Assembly (NCBI GenBank): GCA_015679605.1
Contig: JAAAVE010000149.1
Coordinates: forward strand, 1 to 18,142
DNA: 18,142 bases
Source: Podila epigama
Taxonomy: Eukaryota; Mortierellomycota; Mortierellomycetes; Mortierellales; Mortierellaceae
Reading direction: 5' to 3'
Every line of letters begins with the position of its first letter. Within the stretch, counting starts at the first letter, position 1. The translations under genes and the position numbers were made by a program. Of this stretch, positions 1-10,056 are shown in pieces. Below the pieces are notes generated by a model. That model was not told the origin of the DNA. It worked only from the letters and a program-made list of their open reading frames with translations, and did not search any database.

Positions 1-90
1 AAAATGGTGGCGTACTTTATCACACAATTCATGGAAAAAAATATATATTTTAAAATGACATGGCATGAAAAAAAAAAACTGTCCCTATCC

Positions 91-3000
91 CTATTGACTC
101 TTCTTATCATCCAAAGAGCTCAGCTCAATGTCACCATCCTCGTTCTTGTCATTGCTCACGAACCGGTTGCTGAGATGAGCCTGGCCCTGTGTCTGTGATG
201 GGTACTGCTGTGGCTGACGTTGTGCCTGTTGATGGTGCTGGACCTTCTCAATGCCTTCACGTCCCTTCTCCATACTCTCCCGCAGCTTTTCCATTGCAAT
301 CTTGTAGCCTTGATCATACACCTTCCATGCGATCGTCTCCACAAGGCCAAGCATATCCAAGTACCACATGGCAATCATGGGGACACCTACCATGGCGGCC
401 ACCATCAAGTACAATGGGTTCTTGAGCACAGCGATGAACTCGTTCCAACCCAAGATAACCAATGCAAAGCCCACCCATAATGGTACCTTAGCCTGCGTCG
501 CAACCACTGATCTCTTGGCTTCCAAATAGAACGCATCCGATTCGCGTTTAAACTTGGTGGTCAATTCTTGCTGGCGAGTCTCGGACAGAACCTTAAGAGA
601 CTGGTCAAAGTCAAAGTCCTCGGTCGGCTCCAGCTCAAACTTCTCGCCCTTGACTGGATCCACCGTGTTGATCTTTGCAAACAGTGGCACCAACTCTACA
701 GTCTCGTCACGAGCCTTGCGGAAGGGGGTATCAATATCATCATCAGGCTTCCACACACGGGGCAGTCCATGCTCGTCGTAGCGGAACTTCTCCTCAAAGC
801 GGTTACGCAATTTGAGAAGCATCATTCCATCTGCGGACTCTTCCTGCACCTTCTTGGTCAAAAGAACCCAAGCCTGACGACGCAAGTTGACAATCAGCTC
901 GCTCTGCTCTCCTTCGTTCAAATCAAATGTGCGAGCCTTCTTGTGGAGTAGGATCTCAGCGTCCTCAACGGTGCGCTGATAAATGCCAATCACGCGAGCC
1001 CACATGCCAGGGCTTGGGTTGTTCAAGGCCAAGCCAACAGGCTCGTCCAACTCCTTGCGCAGGTGCTTTTCCAAGTTGGCCAACATCTTATTGAGTTCCT
1101 TCTCACGCTGAGCAATAGCAAACTCCTTAAGACCGCTCTCAAGCTGGGACTGCTCCTCCTCAAAAGACCACTCTGTCTCCTCGAGCTGGATAGCCTTGGC
1201 TCCCTTCAAGAAATAGTCAAGGGCCTCAGTCTTGCAAACTGACACAACAGTTGCAAAATCGGAGCCTTCCACCTTGAGGGCCTTTTGCAGGTTGGTCGAG
1301 AACATGTTCACGGCCTTTTTGTGCAGATTCTTGAGCTGTCCCAAGAAGTAGGCCTCAAGCATTGCGTTCGCCTTACCCAGCATCTCTGCACGCTTACGCT
1401 TGTAGACCTCTGCATGATAACGGGAAGCATCCTTATCAAATGATTCTAGAGAATTGAGTTGGAAAGAAAACTTTTCGTTAGCTCGCTTGCTGTGATGATC
1501 CCTTCATATTCCTTTTTGGTCATAAAGAGTCACTGACACACATACTCATTGCAGTGCCACGGATCTCGGCCATCTTGGGACCCAAGTCCTCAACAATGTT
1601 GCCAGACTCAATCGGTTGCCTAAACTCCTTGATCTTTTCTGTAAAGACTGCAAATGCACCATTGGCAATCTCATCGCAACGGTATTGGGCCAGCAATTCC
1701 TGTTGGGTAGGGAGATCGAGGTCTTTGTTGGTCATGATCTTGTCCCAAATGCCTCCAGCATAAATGTGAACACCATCAGCGGGCACACGCTTTGAATACT
1801 GGGGCTGGAAGACGTAGTTGGGGTCTGAAGGGTTTGTGAATCTAAAGTGTAAATAACATCGTTAGTATCTCCCTGGTATCTCATCCCTGAGATTTAATAC
1901 GATCAAAGCAGGACGATCGCCACAGACTCATCATTTACCGAAGACGAAGACTATCTACATCAGTCTCAAACTTTTCTGGCTGCAAAAGCTTGTGGGCAAG
2001 GGTCGTGAACATAAAGTCAAAGTAATCTGTGATCTGGCAGTCCTCCAATCCTTCAGGCTAAAGTTACGGTACAGATGCGGTAGCGTTTGTTAGAATGACC
2101 TTAGAAACCCCCCTTTACTCTTCCACAATTGTTACAAGGACCGCATATGTCGCAACACCATTTACCTTGGCAAGACCATGCCAGATGCGCTCCAAGTCAG
2201 CACGAAGGGTGTTGGAGAGGTTAACGAGGGGTGTTGCGCCGACGTGATCACGGATCACAAAAAGAAGCAACGTCTTACTCTTTCTATTATGTGTTATACG
2301 TGTGGTTAAGTGAGTCAGCTTGAACTTCAATAGTCGAATGGTACATACACAAAAGTTGAAAGCAAACCACATGGCCCATTGGTGAGCCACTATGATCCTT
2401 TCGGGGCCACTGCCTTTTTTCTTTTCCTTTGTCATACACTAAAACACCGCATGTCCGAGGCAAATACCAAGAATGGTGATTTTCTTTCACCAACAGAGAA
2501 ATCACATGCAATGAAGCCATGTTATGCTTTTTTCCAACTTACCCTCGGTTACTTCCAAAGAGCTGCAAGTTGACCTCAAATACGGTCTTGAGGAGACCCA
2601 TGTTGGCGCCATTGTACAGACCGACTTGGTGTTCCCACAAGTTGACAATCAAGACCTCGGTTGTGGCCACGGAAAAGAGTGCGCTCTTGCGCTCAAAATC
2701 CTATGAATCATTCGCACAAAAGATATCAGTCAGTTAGATAAACCTGCAGTGGGAATCATCGATGCATATGATCGAACGGTGGTAATTATTTTTCTGGGTT
2801 GTTTTTTTTTTCTTACCTGGTCCTCACCGCGCTCACGTCCGTCTGTACCTTCAACATCCATGATCAATACGCTCATGTCACGACCTTTGCTGATCCAGAT
2901 ACCTTTGGTGGTCTGCTTTCTTGCACTCTCGTTCATGACATCGAAGCTGGTACCAAAGAGACGATTAAGAAGCGTACCTATGCATATGTGAAAGATTCAA

Positions 3001-3562
3001 AGATGAGACGTTGTGTAAAGAAGGAGAGAGGGTGTCTGCAGTAAAATGCCCTCATTTTTTTTTCATCTGGGATAATGTAAACCGCAACTTGAAGAAAGGG
3101 TTGTAGTGCGAGAAGTGGGAGGAAGGAAGATAAAAACTTACTTTTGCCGGTACTCTGACTTCCAAAAACTGCAGCCAGGTTGTAGTTGAATCCAGCATCC
3201 TTGAGATCCCACTTTTCCTTGATGTAGGTGGAGAGTTCCTCACTAATAAAAGAAATGGTAAAGTGACAATCATTAGATGGTTATGTTTTGTAGCGCGTGG
3301 AGAATAAATGGTTCTTCCAAATGAGAAACCCCCAGAAATAAAACTAGCAAGTTTTTTGAAAACGATGGTAAAGGGAGCGGGAGACTTGCCTGAATTTCTG
3401 TTCCTCATCAATGAGATGAAGCCGTGGAAGCGGAGCAGGAGTTGCTGCTTTGACAAGCTCATCTTTGATGGGTGTGGAGGTTGGGATTGGGGAGTCAATT
3501 CCATTGGGGACAACAAGGTCACCATGGTCCACCTCATGATCGATGTCAGGCACCAGGCTCAT
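91..3562 (-). CDS. SEY1: Sey1/RHD3/atlastin-type ER membrane-fusion GTPase, 8 exons
   Basis: Dynamin-like GTPase that drives homotypic fusion of ER tubules (family knowledge). Exons in coding order: 3390-3562, 3142-3242, 2817-2977, 2543-2700, 2166-2283, 1939-2057, 1546-1841, 91-1445. They join in frame to 826 aa, close to the roughly 780-870 aa usual for fungal Sey1. Visible motifs: P-loop GSQSTGKS (about residues 85-92), switch region [11 protein letters not shown] (about 132-142), and the RD guanine-specificity motif in VIRDHVG (about 207-213). A long helical middle region follows. Two closely spaced membrane segments lie near 697-716 and 719-741, with a basic amphipathic tail after them. 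This hairpin plus tail is characteristic of the family. The start is the ATG at 3562, followed by a variable acidic leader and then the conserved [10 protein letters not shown]. The C-terminal tail is Gln/His-rich. The first intron appears to use a GC donor. Product identity is very secure; the exon 1/2 junction is the least certain join. Confidence 0.95.
3243..3389 (-). other. SEY1 intron 1, probable GC-AG intron
   Basis: On the minus strand the exon ends AG and the intron begins GCAAGT, the classic strong context for a GC donor. The acceptor is TTATTAG. This join gives [15 protein letters not shown], which fits the family. The alternative GT donor four bases further in (CAA|GTCTCC), paired with the acceptor TTAGTGAG, also stays in frame (KFRQELSTYI) but has a poor donor. 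Confidence 0.6.
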
Positions 3563-3969
3563 AATGGGGCACTGTCTTTATACTTTTTTTTCTATCGTTT
3601 AGTGTGTGTGTTGTAAAGCAAATTCAGCTCGCAAGGAGCAAAGTGATGGATGGAGGAATGGTTGGATGGTGGAATGGAAGGATGTTAATGAAGTGTTGTT
3701 GAAAGGTGTAAAAAAAAGAAAGAAAAGAAAAGAAAAGAAGAGATGATGTGAATGCTGTTGGCACGGTCATCAACCCCATTCCATCCCGCTGCTGACACGC
3801 TGTCCTCTCATATGAAATTTTGTCCCGTCGACCAATGAAGTGTCATCTCAACCTTCCAGTGCAAAGCGACCCTTTATCTGGGCCATGTCGCGTTTTTTAC
3901 GTTTTTACATAATATTATTTTCTGCACAGAGCAAATGCAAATGCAAATAAATGCCTTGTAGTTTATTCT
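3563..3969 (-). promoter_or_regulatory. SEY1 promoter and leader; SOD A 3' end
   Basis: A 407-base gene-free stretch. Read on the minus strand it carries a pyrimidine tract with repeated TTTTC units (about 3715-3735), then clustered CCATCC/CCATTCC motifs (about 3645-3690), then an ATG-free stretch to the SEY1 start. A CCAAT pentamer lies near 3832 on the plus strand. GCAAAT occurs three times in a row near 3940-3957. No TATA box at a convincing distance was seen. The left... side nearest SEY1 is therefore leader, and the side nearest 3969 is the downstream region of SOD A. Confidence 0.5.
3962..3967 (-). terminator. Possible poly(A) signal of SOD A
   Basis: AATAAA on the minus strand, lying two bases beyond the TAA stop of SOD A. 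The hexamer is canonical, but it is unusually close to the stop, so cleavage would give a very short 3' UTR. Another signal further down is possible. Confidence 0.35.
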
Positions 3970-5014
3970 TTAGACTATCGTCGACAATAGCCAGCCGCTA
4001 AGAATCGCCACCAGTGCACTTGTGCCATGTCGGACACTGACTCTAGTCGAGTCCGATGCTTCACTCTGCACCAACTGTGTCGACTTTGAGTTGCCCTTTG
4101 ATGAATCAACACTTTCACCCTCACTCGATGCTGTAGAACCATACGGCACAATATTACCGCATGCCACCCGAGCACCATTGTTGTGGATTACAATCGATCG
4201 GCCAGCAATCGTTGTCGTTTCGCCTTTGAGTTGAAGTTGCCGGTCAACGTAAGAAATCTTGTGCGCGCCAGACTCGGATGCTTTCAGCTCACCATGTTTG
4301 CCTAACCGACGGTGTTTTGAGGATTTGGATTAAAAAGGATTGGATGAGATTTGGATTTTTTTTTTATTTTGGGAAGGAGGAGGGAGGCATTTTTGTCTGC
4401 ATTTAGGGAAGACTGGAAAACACAACAATAAAACGAAACGCGACATGTTCGACATGTTGTAAAAAGATGGTTTTAAAGCACCTACCAGAAAGATCACCTT
4501 CTTGACACTTTTCAGGTGTTGTTGGGTTACATTTCGCTGCACCAACGTTTGTTGGGTCTAGATGACCTCCGGTAGCCATACAGTCGTTATTGGGGCCCAC
4601 AGGGTTCACGTGGATATGGTATTCAAAGCCTTTGGCGGGAGGGGTGACAAACGATTTCGAAAGACCGGATGTCACGTCAATGTGTACCTCGGCACCAGTG
4701 CCTTTGGTGACTGGGATAAACAAGAACTGGGCTTTGATACCATCTTTTAATTACAGCGCAAAAAAAAATAAAGATAGAGAAAAAGGTGGTGCGTGGGTGT
4801 GAGTTCAGTCTTGCTTTGATGTCCATGTTTGTAGCCGGTTGGGTAGATGGGAAAAAAAATGAAGTGAGAGAAAAGTTGGGTAGAGAGAGTGCTTACTCAT
4901 GTCAATGTTAGCAACAAGAGAGTTGCTATTAGGTACAACCAACTGGGCATACCCTGGGGCCATAAAACCCAGTGCTGCAATAGCTGACAAAACAAGTGAC
5001 GATTTTGAGACCAT
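3970..5014 (-). CDS. Secreted copper-only superoxide dismutase, probable GPI anchor (SOD A)
   Basis: Predicted to convert extracellular superoxide to peroxide at the cell surface, like Candida SOD5-type enzymes (family knowledge). Exons: 4897-5014, 4486-4743, 3970-4301, giving 235 aa. Residues 1-23 form a signal peptide (cleavage near GYA-Q). Copper ligands are H82 and H84 (YHIH), H100 (GGHLDP) and H165 (IVIH). R170 is the catalytic arginine, C94-C173 is the conserved disulfide, and C111-C119 is a likely extra one. The zinc-ligand histidines of Cu/Zn SOD are absent, and the CQEGDLSGKHG block is typical of copper-only SODs. A Ser-rich spacer (about 180-212) leads to a hydrophobic C terminus, as expected for GPI attachment. 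The start ATG at 5014 is followed directly by the signal peptide. It is a paralog of the gene at 12002-13026, with the same two intron sites and phases. Confidence 0.9.
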
Positions 5015-5705
5015 GTTATAGTATTAAAATTAGAGTGTAGAAGGATGCAAGGTGAATGTAATGAAATGAGGTGCAAGAGGTGAAAAGTTGTTTGAGATTG
5101 AAGCAGGGCGGTAAAAATGAGAAAAAAAAAAAGAGTGAGAAAAGAACCTCCAGGGTCAGTGTGTAGGTGTCGCTGTTGGTGGTCGTGAAGGCGGCGGACG
5201 CTTTCCTTTCAGAAGGAAAAGAAAAAAAAAAAAGGCATCAGGAAAAGGATGTTCTCTCCGTCACCTTTCATGTCTGTGCCATCCTTCCTGTCCGTCTGTC
5301 CGTGCGAGATGGAGGAGAGAGATGGACGGGGAAGCCGTGGCATTCGTGAGCTCTACGCGCTAGTAGCTCCAAGGGTTGACATTCATACAACGCTTTTTGA
5401 TATCCGTCTAGTCCTTGGTTTATAATTACACATGCCAAAAAAAACGGAGACAGAGCAGTTTTTGCCATCGTTTGGACGTGACAAAAGAGGGGGGTCATGT
5501 TTTCATAATAAGGACAAAAAGGTAGAAAATAAGGCGATTTCTGTGTGGAAGTAATGCGAATAGGACATTTCAAACTTGGGTAGACGTTTCAAAAAGTGCC
5601 GAAAGGGCAGGTCTGTGTTCTATGGTCACGTGAGCACCCATGGCATGTTGATAAACGAAAAAAACGCGAGAGATCGCCTTCACCTCTCCCTCACAACACC
5701 CGCAA
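5015..5705. promoter_or_regulatory. Divergent promoter region between SOD A and the Myb-repeat gene
   Basis: A 691-base stretch between two divergently transcribed genes. Next to SOD A (5015-5160, read on the minus strand) is a C/T-rich leader without any ATG. The middle (about 5110-5240) is rich in A-runs. Next to the Myb gene is a TCACGTGA palindrome. Three ATGs lie between it and the main start: two head tiny ORFs (ATG GTC ACG TGA at 5622 and ATG GCA TGT TGA at 5640) and one at 5645 opens an overlapping out-of-frame ORF. ORFs up to about 100 codons occur here, but they lack good starts or recognisable domains. I see no gene. Confidence 0.55.
5626..5633. promoter_or_regulatory. E-box palindrome TCACGTGA upstream of the Myb-repeat gene
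   Basis: A perfect 8-base palindrome containing CACGTG, 73 bases before the start codon at 5706. CACGTG is the core site of bHLH factors such as Cbf1 and Pho4 in fungi (established knowledge). Use here is inferred from position only. Confidence 0.4.
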
Positions 5706-7907
5706 ATGAACTACCAACGGCTTCCTTCTACCCTCCTTCGATCCTTGACAATCTCTCATGCGGGCACATGCAAAAGTGTTATCGCTCGCACAACTCCAAC
5801 ACTCCGGATCGTCGGTTGCGCGTACTCACGACAACTCCACGAGACCAGACTGGCCTCCTCACAGTCAAATCAACAACAGACACAGTCCATTGTCAATGAC
5901 AGCAAAAGTGCCACCTTGGATCCTAATTCATTTCAACCTTCATTCAACCCTGTCAACTCAGAATCTGGCAATGTTTCCCGGAACAAGTTTAAATGGGACA
6001 AGGAAACGGATGAAATGATCATAAAGCTGCACGGCCAAAAACGGTCATGGAAAGAAATTGATCTCGCTCTTGGTCGCCCGCCTTCTTCGTGCTACAACCG
6101 CTACTATACCGCGCTAGATCCCAATCTGGAGGCATGGACACTTGTCAATGGCAAGCAAAACCTAGCAATGCTCCAGAGGCTAGAATATCTGGTTGATGTC
6201 AAAAAGCTACAGTTTAGCACGATCGAAAAGGAGCGATTGCTTGATGAATTTATTGTTACCCGAAAGGGGGGACCGATTCGCACACAGACTGGCGGCTCCA
6301 AACACAAGGGCAATGCCATCATCAACAAGGTCACCATGCAGAAAAAGTACAAGGATTTCAAGATCATGCAGGCGAAACAGGCGTTCATGCAGGAGGAGGC
6401 TGAGGTGACAAAGGCTATCCGTCGCAATGTCGAGATTTATGGCGAGAATTGGATAAAGGTCGCAGCGGCAATGGAAGATCACTTTAAAAGGTGGGATGCA
6501 AAAAACTCTGGATCGGAAGCATCAAAGCAGAACGCAAAAAAGAATCGGAGACGTATGACGCCAGCCTATGCTGCAGAACTCTATGCGTCACTGCAACAGA
6601 AGGGCAACCGGTGGGGACTGGAGGACGACGTTGTCATGGCACGTAAGGTTCTCCACCTGAGCCAGACCCATCCCAACATCCTAGAAATCCTCGCGCCCAA
6701 AACTCCATCAGTAGATTCGAGCGATGAAACAGAAAATGAAGCTAGGACGACCAAGGAATTCAAGGACGGTGGAGGCGATCTCTCGGATCAATACTGGAGA
6801 GAAATTGCGATTGCTCTGGGTAACCACTCTCCAGAGCAGTGCAAAGAGAGATGGCAGGGGCTGTGGCGATTGCATGACGAGGAAAAGTCGGCGCAGTCAA
6901 AAATGTGGCATCGTTTCGAAAAGCTACAGTTCTGGACGATCTGGCAACATTTCTACCGGATCCATAGAAGCAAAGATGGAGGAGCACAAAATCACAAGCC
7001 ACTGGGAGAATTTACAAAGTTGTGTGAAGAGCTCTCGTTTGCAAAAGAGATCTCGCGCTGGATGCGTCATCGGAACACAGAGCAATGCGTGAAGCACTTT
7101 ACGACGGTCGTTCGTCAGGGAATCATGCCAGCAAACCCTGAGCGCGCCGTCAAAGAACAACCCCGGTCGAGGGAGGAGCGGATGAAACTGAAGCTGGCCA
7201 ACCAAAAAGCTCAGGAAGAGCGTGATCAAATGTTCCTGACTTGGTCCGGCATCAATCTAGACCAGAATACTCTCCTAGATCTCATTCATGACAAGGTCGC
7301 GGCGTTGACAGTGACAAAGCTGTCCCAGATCAATCCAGGGGATGCCTTGTCCACCAGAAATGATCCTCAGCAAGCGATTGTACGCTCCGACTGGACTCTG
7401 GAGCGCATCCACACGCTGCAGGATATGGTTCTGAAGGAGAAGCAAGGAGTTCAGCGCAGTGACTCTGACCTAGACTGGGACCAGATTGCTCGACGACTGG
7501 AAGAGATTGAAAAGAAGAGGCCAGAACGACAGTCGAACAATGACACCATTTATATGTCGGCCAAGCATTGTCAGAAATGCTGGACGTACCTCTCAGATTC
7601 CATAAGGCATAGTGGTAATGACAGGATGAACAGCAGCGACGGCAATGCTTCGGCTGTGGATGGTGGTCGACAGGAATGGTCAGACCTCGAGATCAAGCTG
7701 TTGCATCAAGGGGTTCGTCGATATGGGACCTCGTGGGCTGACATCCGAGCTCAGTTTTTACCTAATCGCGATGTCTCGGAGCTCTATCCACAGTGGAGAA
7801 GATTGGTAGCACAAGGGTCAGGAAAGGAAGGCGTCGATCGACTACTGGAGCCTGACTTTGTCGGCCTCTTGTCCGCCCTTGATAGAGTGACCAAAGAAAC
7901 CAAATAG
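5706..7907 (+). CDS. Protein with about six Myb/SANT-like repeats and a mitochondrial-like leader
   Basis: An intronless 733-aa protein. Myb/SANT-type three-helix repeats with spaced tryptophans are visible at about 95-138 (FKWDKETDEMI...SWKEIDLALG), 232-262 (ENWIKVAAAM), 301-388 (NRWGLEDDVV...YWREIAIALG...CKERWQGL, with a loop insertion), 408-467 (FWTIWQHFYRI...ISRWMRHR), 560-630 (SDWTLERIHT...DWDQIARRLEE) and 655-700 (QEWSDLEIKLL...SWADIRAQF). Repeats three, five and six are clear; two and four are degenerate. Such arrays usually bind DNA, so a DNA-binding or chromatin role is likely. Residues 1-45 contain seven Arg/Lys, many Ser/Thr/Leu and no Asp/Glu, resembling a mitochondrial presequence. 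The first in-frame ATG, with a CAAATGA context, was chosen. Its stop lies 81 bases from the stop of the convergent TatD gene. I do not recognise a named ortholog. Confidence 0.85.
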   Translation: MNYQRLPSTLLRSLTISHAGTCKSVIARTTPTLRIVGCAYSRQLHETRLASSQSNQQQTQSIVNDSKSATLDPNSFQPSFNPVNSESGNVSRNKFKWDKETDEMIIKLHGQKRSWKEIDLALGRPPSSCYNRYYTALDPNLEAWTLVNGKQNLAMLQRLEYLVDVKKLQFSTIEKERLLDEFIVTRKGGPIRTQTGGSKHKGNAIINKVTMQKKYKDFKIMQAKQAFMQEEAEVTKAIRRNVEIYGENWIKVAAAMEDHFKRWDAKNSGSEASKQNAKKNRRRMTPAYAAELYASLQQKGNRWGLEDDVVMARKVLHLSQTHPNILEILAPKTPSVDSSDETENEARTTKEFKDGGGDLSDQYWREIAIALGNHSPEQCKERWQGLWRLHDEEKSAQSKMWHRFEKLQFWTIWQHFYRIHRSKDGGAQNHKPLGEFTKLCEELSFAKEISRWMRHRNTEQCVKHFTTVVRQGIMPANPERAVKEQPRSREERMKLKLANQKAQEERDQMFLTWSGINLDQNTLLDLIHDKVAALTVTKLSQINPGDALSTRNDPQQAIVRSDWTLERIHTLQDMVLKEKQGVQRSDSDLDWDQIARRLEEIEKKRPERQSNNDTIYMSAKHCQKCWTYLSDSIRHSGNDRMNSSDGNASAVDGGRQEWSDLEIKLLHQGVRRYGTSWADIRAQFLPNRDVSELYPQWRRLVAQGSGKEGVDRLLEPDFVGLLSALDRVTKETK

Positions 7908-7988
7908 AAAAAAACCTTGGGTAATAACTTTTATATTTAATCATAGAGACATGTATTTTAAGGAGCCTTCTATTCATCCATGCACTAC

Positions 7989-9905
7989 TCAAACACCGTA
8001 AACAAATCTATGCCAATTGCGAGTTGTCTTGTCGATTGTCTCTTCAACGGTCCATCCACGGATCTCGGCCACCTTTTCAGCCATATCTACGAGCAAGTTA
8101 TCCACCATGGTGTGTGAATGATGATCCGATTCGATCAAGAGCCTGTCCCCTGGGACTGCCAGGATAAGTTCCTTCAACTTGTTTGACTGCAAACGCCCAT
8201 TGATGAGGATTGAGAATGAAAAGAAGATCTCAGGCGGGTGGTCCATCTTGACGAATGCCCGCAGCATGTCGACAGATCCACCATAGCTATGCATACACAA
8301 TCGAGGCGGGAGGACATTTTCATAGTTCGGCATTGGCGGAAGCACGAATGGTGTCTCTGCCTGCGAACTTGATTTTTCGCCCTCGTTTTTACTACTACTA
8401 CCGAAACCGTTGTGGTCCTGGTCCGAGTCAGAATCGTCTTCCTCTTCATCCGAGGAATCCTGAACGGTTGAAGCCACATGACGCTCCCATTCAGCGTCCC
8501 TTGCCTCTCTCCGGAGTCTAGCCGCACCGCGTTTACTCAACCGGACGCTTGCATCCTGTCCAAAGACACCGCTGCCAAATGAGATAGTAGGCGTACCGCC
8601 ATTGGCATGGATATGCTGCAATTGCACCCTATATTCCTGATCTGCCTCCTTCTGCTTCAACCGCCGACCTTCCTGAATCAGAAAATCGTGCCAGTGTCCA
8701 TACGCTTGTACACAATGGAAGCTGACGGCGCGATTCAACGAGGCAGCAATCTTGAGTTGCTCACGTACAAGGTTCAATTGGTGCTGGATAGAAGTCAAGG
8801 CCAAGCTCGTCTTTTTTGGTCCTGTGGGTGTGGATGCTGAAGAATCAATAGCTTGTTCACCAGGAATGGCGGTTGTCTGGTAACTTGGTTCGGGCACACG
8901 TGCCGTTCGATCCAGACCGATCTCTCCAAGGACGGCATTGGGATGCTCCTCCAGCTTCCGTCGCAGCTCCTTCATGGCGGGCTCGAGAGCACGCGGTTCA
9001 GGCAGGCGGGCTGCAAGGTCGGCCAGGTAGGAGGCTGGCGCTGAATTTGGAAGACCGAGTACTTGTTGATAGTGAGCCAGTTTAGAAGAGATGGGAGATG
9101 ATGTTTCCTGTGGTTGCTGGTGCTGGAGGCGGCTTGGTATGTTAATGAGTGTATTATCACCAACTGTTGGAGATCCGTCGCTCGTTTGAGTCGTTGATGG
9201 TGCTTGTGCTGGAGTATGGTCCTCCTTGCTGCCATCCTTTGCCATATGTTCCTGGAGTTGCTTCGACATGGCCAAGAATGACTCGCGATCAACACCAGCC
9301 TCAGAAACAGGCGTCAATGCCGTGGACGAGAACGAAAGAGCCACTTGTCCGTCTGCATCGGCACCACTCGCTCCACCTCCGGCCCCGTTCTTCCCTTGAC
9401 CGCGTCGTGTGCCACCAATTTCGACTGCATTTCCATCTTGTTTGTGTAGTGGCATGTACTTGTGTGTGAACCAAGGGTGGATGCCAAAAGATGGCAAGAA
9501 CCGGTCTGGATGATCATGCGCTAGCTTCGAGACCAGGTCCCAGTCGCCCTTTGTATCAGTATCATTCCAACTCACTGTGACCAAGTTTGTGGAAGAGATG
9601 TTCAAGCTCAAGGAAGCCATGGCGCTGTTGTCGATATCGTCCTGTTGTACGGATTCTTTGTCCTCGAGTCCCAGGTCCTTGGATGGCTGAACACCCATCA
9701 AACATATCTTTCCTGCATGCAACGGGGCTACAGCCTTGTCCTGTGGGGTTGCGCTCTTCCATGCATCTACTAAGGCATGGATGTTTTGGCGATCATCTTG
9801 AATGTGACAATGAGCATCGGAGAGTTTCCCGAGAACGTCAATTGAGTACTTGCTGCTGCTGTTGTCGACATTCTCCTGAGTGTGAGTATGTTCGTTTCCG
9901 CACAT
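7989..9905 (-). CDS. TatD-family metal-dependent hydrolase with large insertions (Scn1-like)
   Basis: TatD-family amidohydrolase-fold protein; characterised members are metal-dependent DNases, and the fission yeast relative is Scn1. It is intronless and 638 aa long, about twice the usual 260-340. All expected metal ligands are present in order: H32 and H34 (DAHCHIQDD), H143 lies in FGIHPWF, E328 (LGEIGLDR), H397 (VSFHCVQAYG), H539 (CMHSYGG) and D594 (IESDHHSH). The extra length sits in loops: about 150-300 (Gly/Ser/Gln/Thr-rich), 335-365, and 405-528, which contains an acidic SSDEEEDDSDSDQD stretch. A 25-residue leader precedes the HxH motif and shows no obvious targeting signal. The ATG at 9905 starts the frame. 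It converges on the Myb-repeat gene with an 81-base gap. An active hydrolase is likely because no ligand is missing; substrate is unknown. Confidence 0.9.
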   Translation of the reverse strand: MCGNEHTHTQENVDNSSSKYSIDVLGKLSDAHCHIQDDRQNIHALVDAWKSATPQDKAVAPLHAGKICLMGVQPSKDLGLEDKESVQQDDIDNSAMASLSLNISSTNLVTVSWNDTDTKGDWDLVSKLAHDHPDRFLPSFGIHPWFTHKYMPLHKQDGNAVEIGGTRRGQGKNGAGGGASGADADGQVALSFSSTALTPVSEAGVDRESFLAMSKQLQEHMAKDGSKEDHTPAQAPSTTQTSDGSPTVGDNTLINIPSRLQHQQPQETSSPISSKLAHYQQVLGLPNSAPASYLADLAARLPEPRALEPAMKELRRKLEEHPNAVLGEIGLDRTARVPEPSYQTTAIPGEQAIDSSASTPTGPKKTSLALTSIQHQLNLVREQLKIAASLNRAVSFHCVQAYGHWHDFLIQEGRRLKQKEADQEYRVQLQHIHANGGTPTISFGSGVFGQDASVRLSKRGAARLRREARDAEWERHVASTVQDSSDEEEDDSDSDQDHNGFGSSSKNEGEKSSSQAETPFVLPPMPNYENVLPPRLCMHSYGGSVDMLRAFVKMDHPPEIFFSFSILINGRLQSNKLKELILAVPGDRLLIESDHHSHTMVDNLLVDMAEKVAEIRGWTVEETIDKTTRNWHRFVYGV

Positions 9906-10056
9906 TATGATTGTTTGCCTAATGATGATAGAATGAATTAATAAAGGTTACGCATGAGCGCGAATTGTGCGTGATTTTTATCAACGTGGTTTTTCACTAC
10001 ATTCCTATTTGAACACAAAAGGAATGTCATGGAAACATTGCAAAACCTCTGACAAC

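Noticed and set aside
5268-5573. 101-codon minus-strand open frame in the SOD A/Myb intergenic region
   Set aside because: It begins with TTG, lies in promoter-like sequence, and has no recognisable domain or poly(A) signal.
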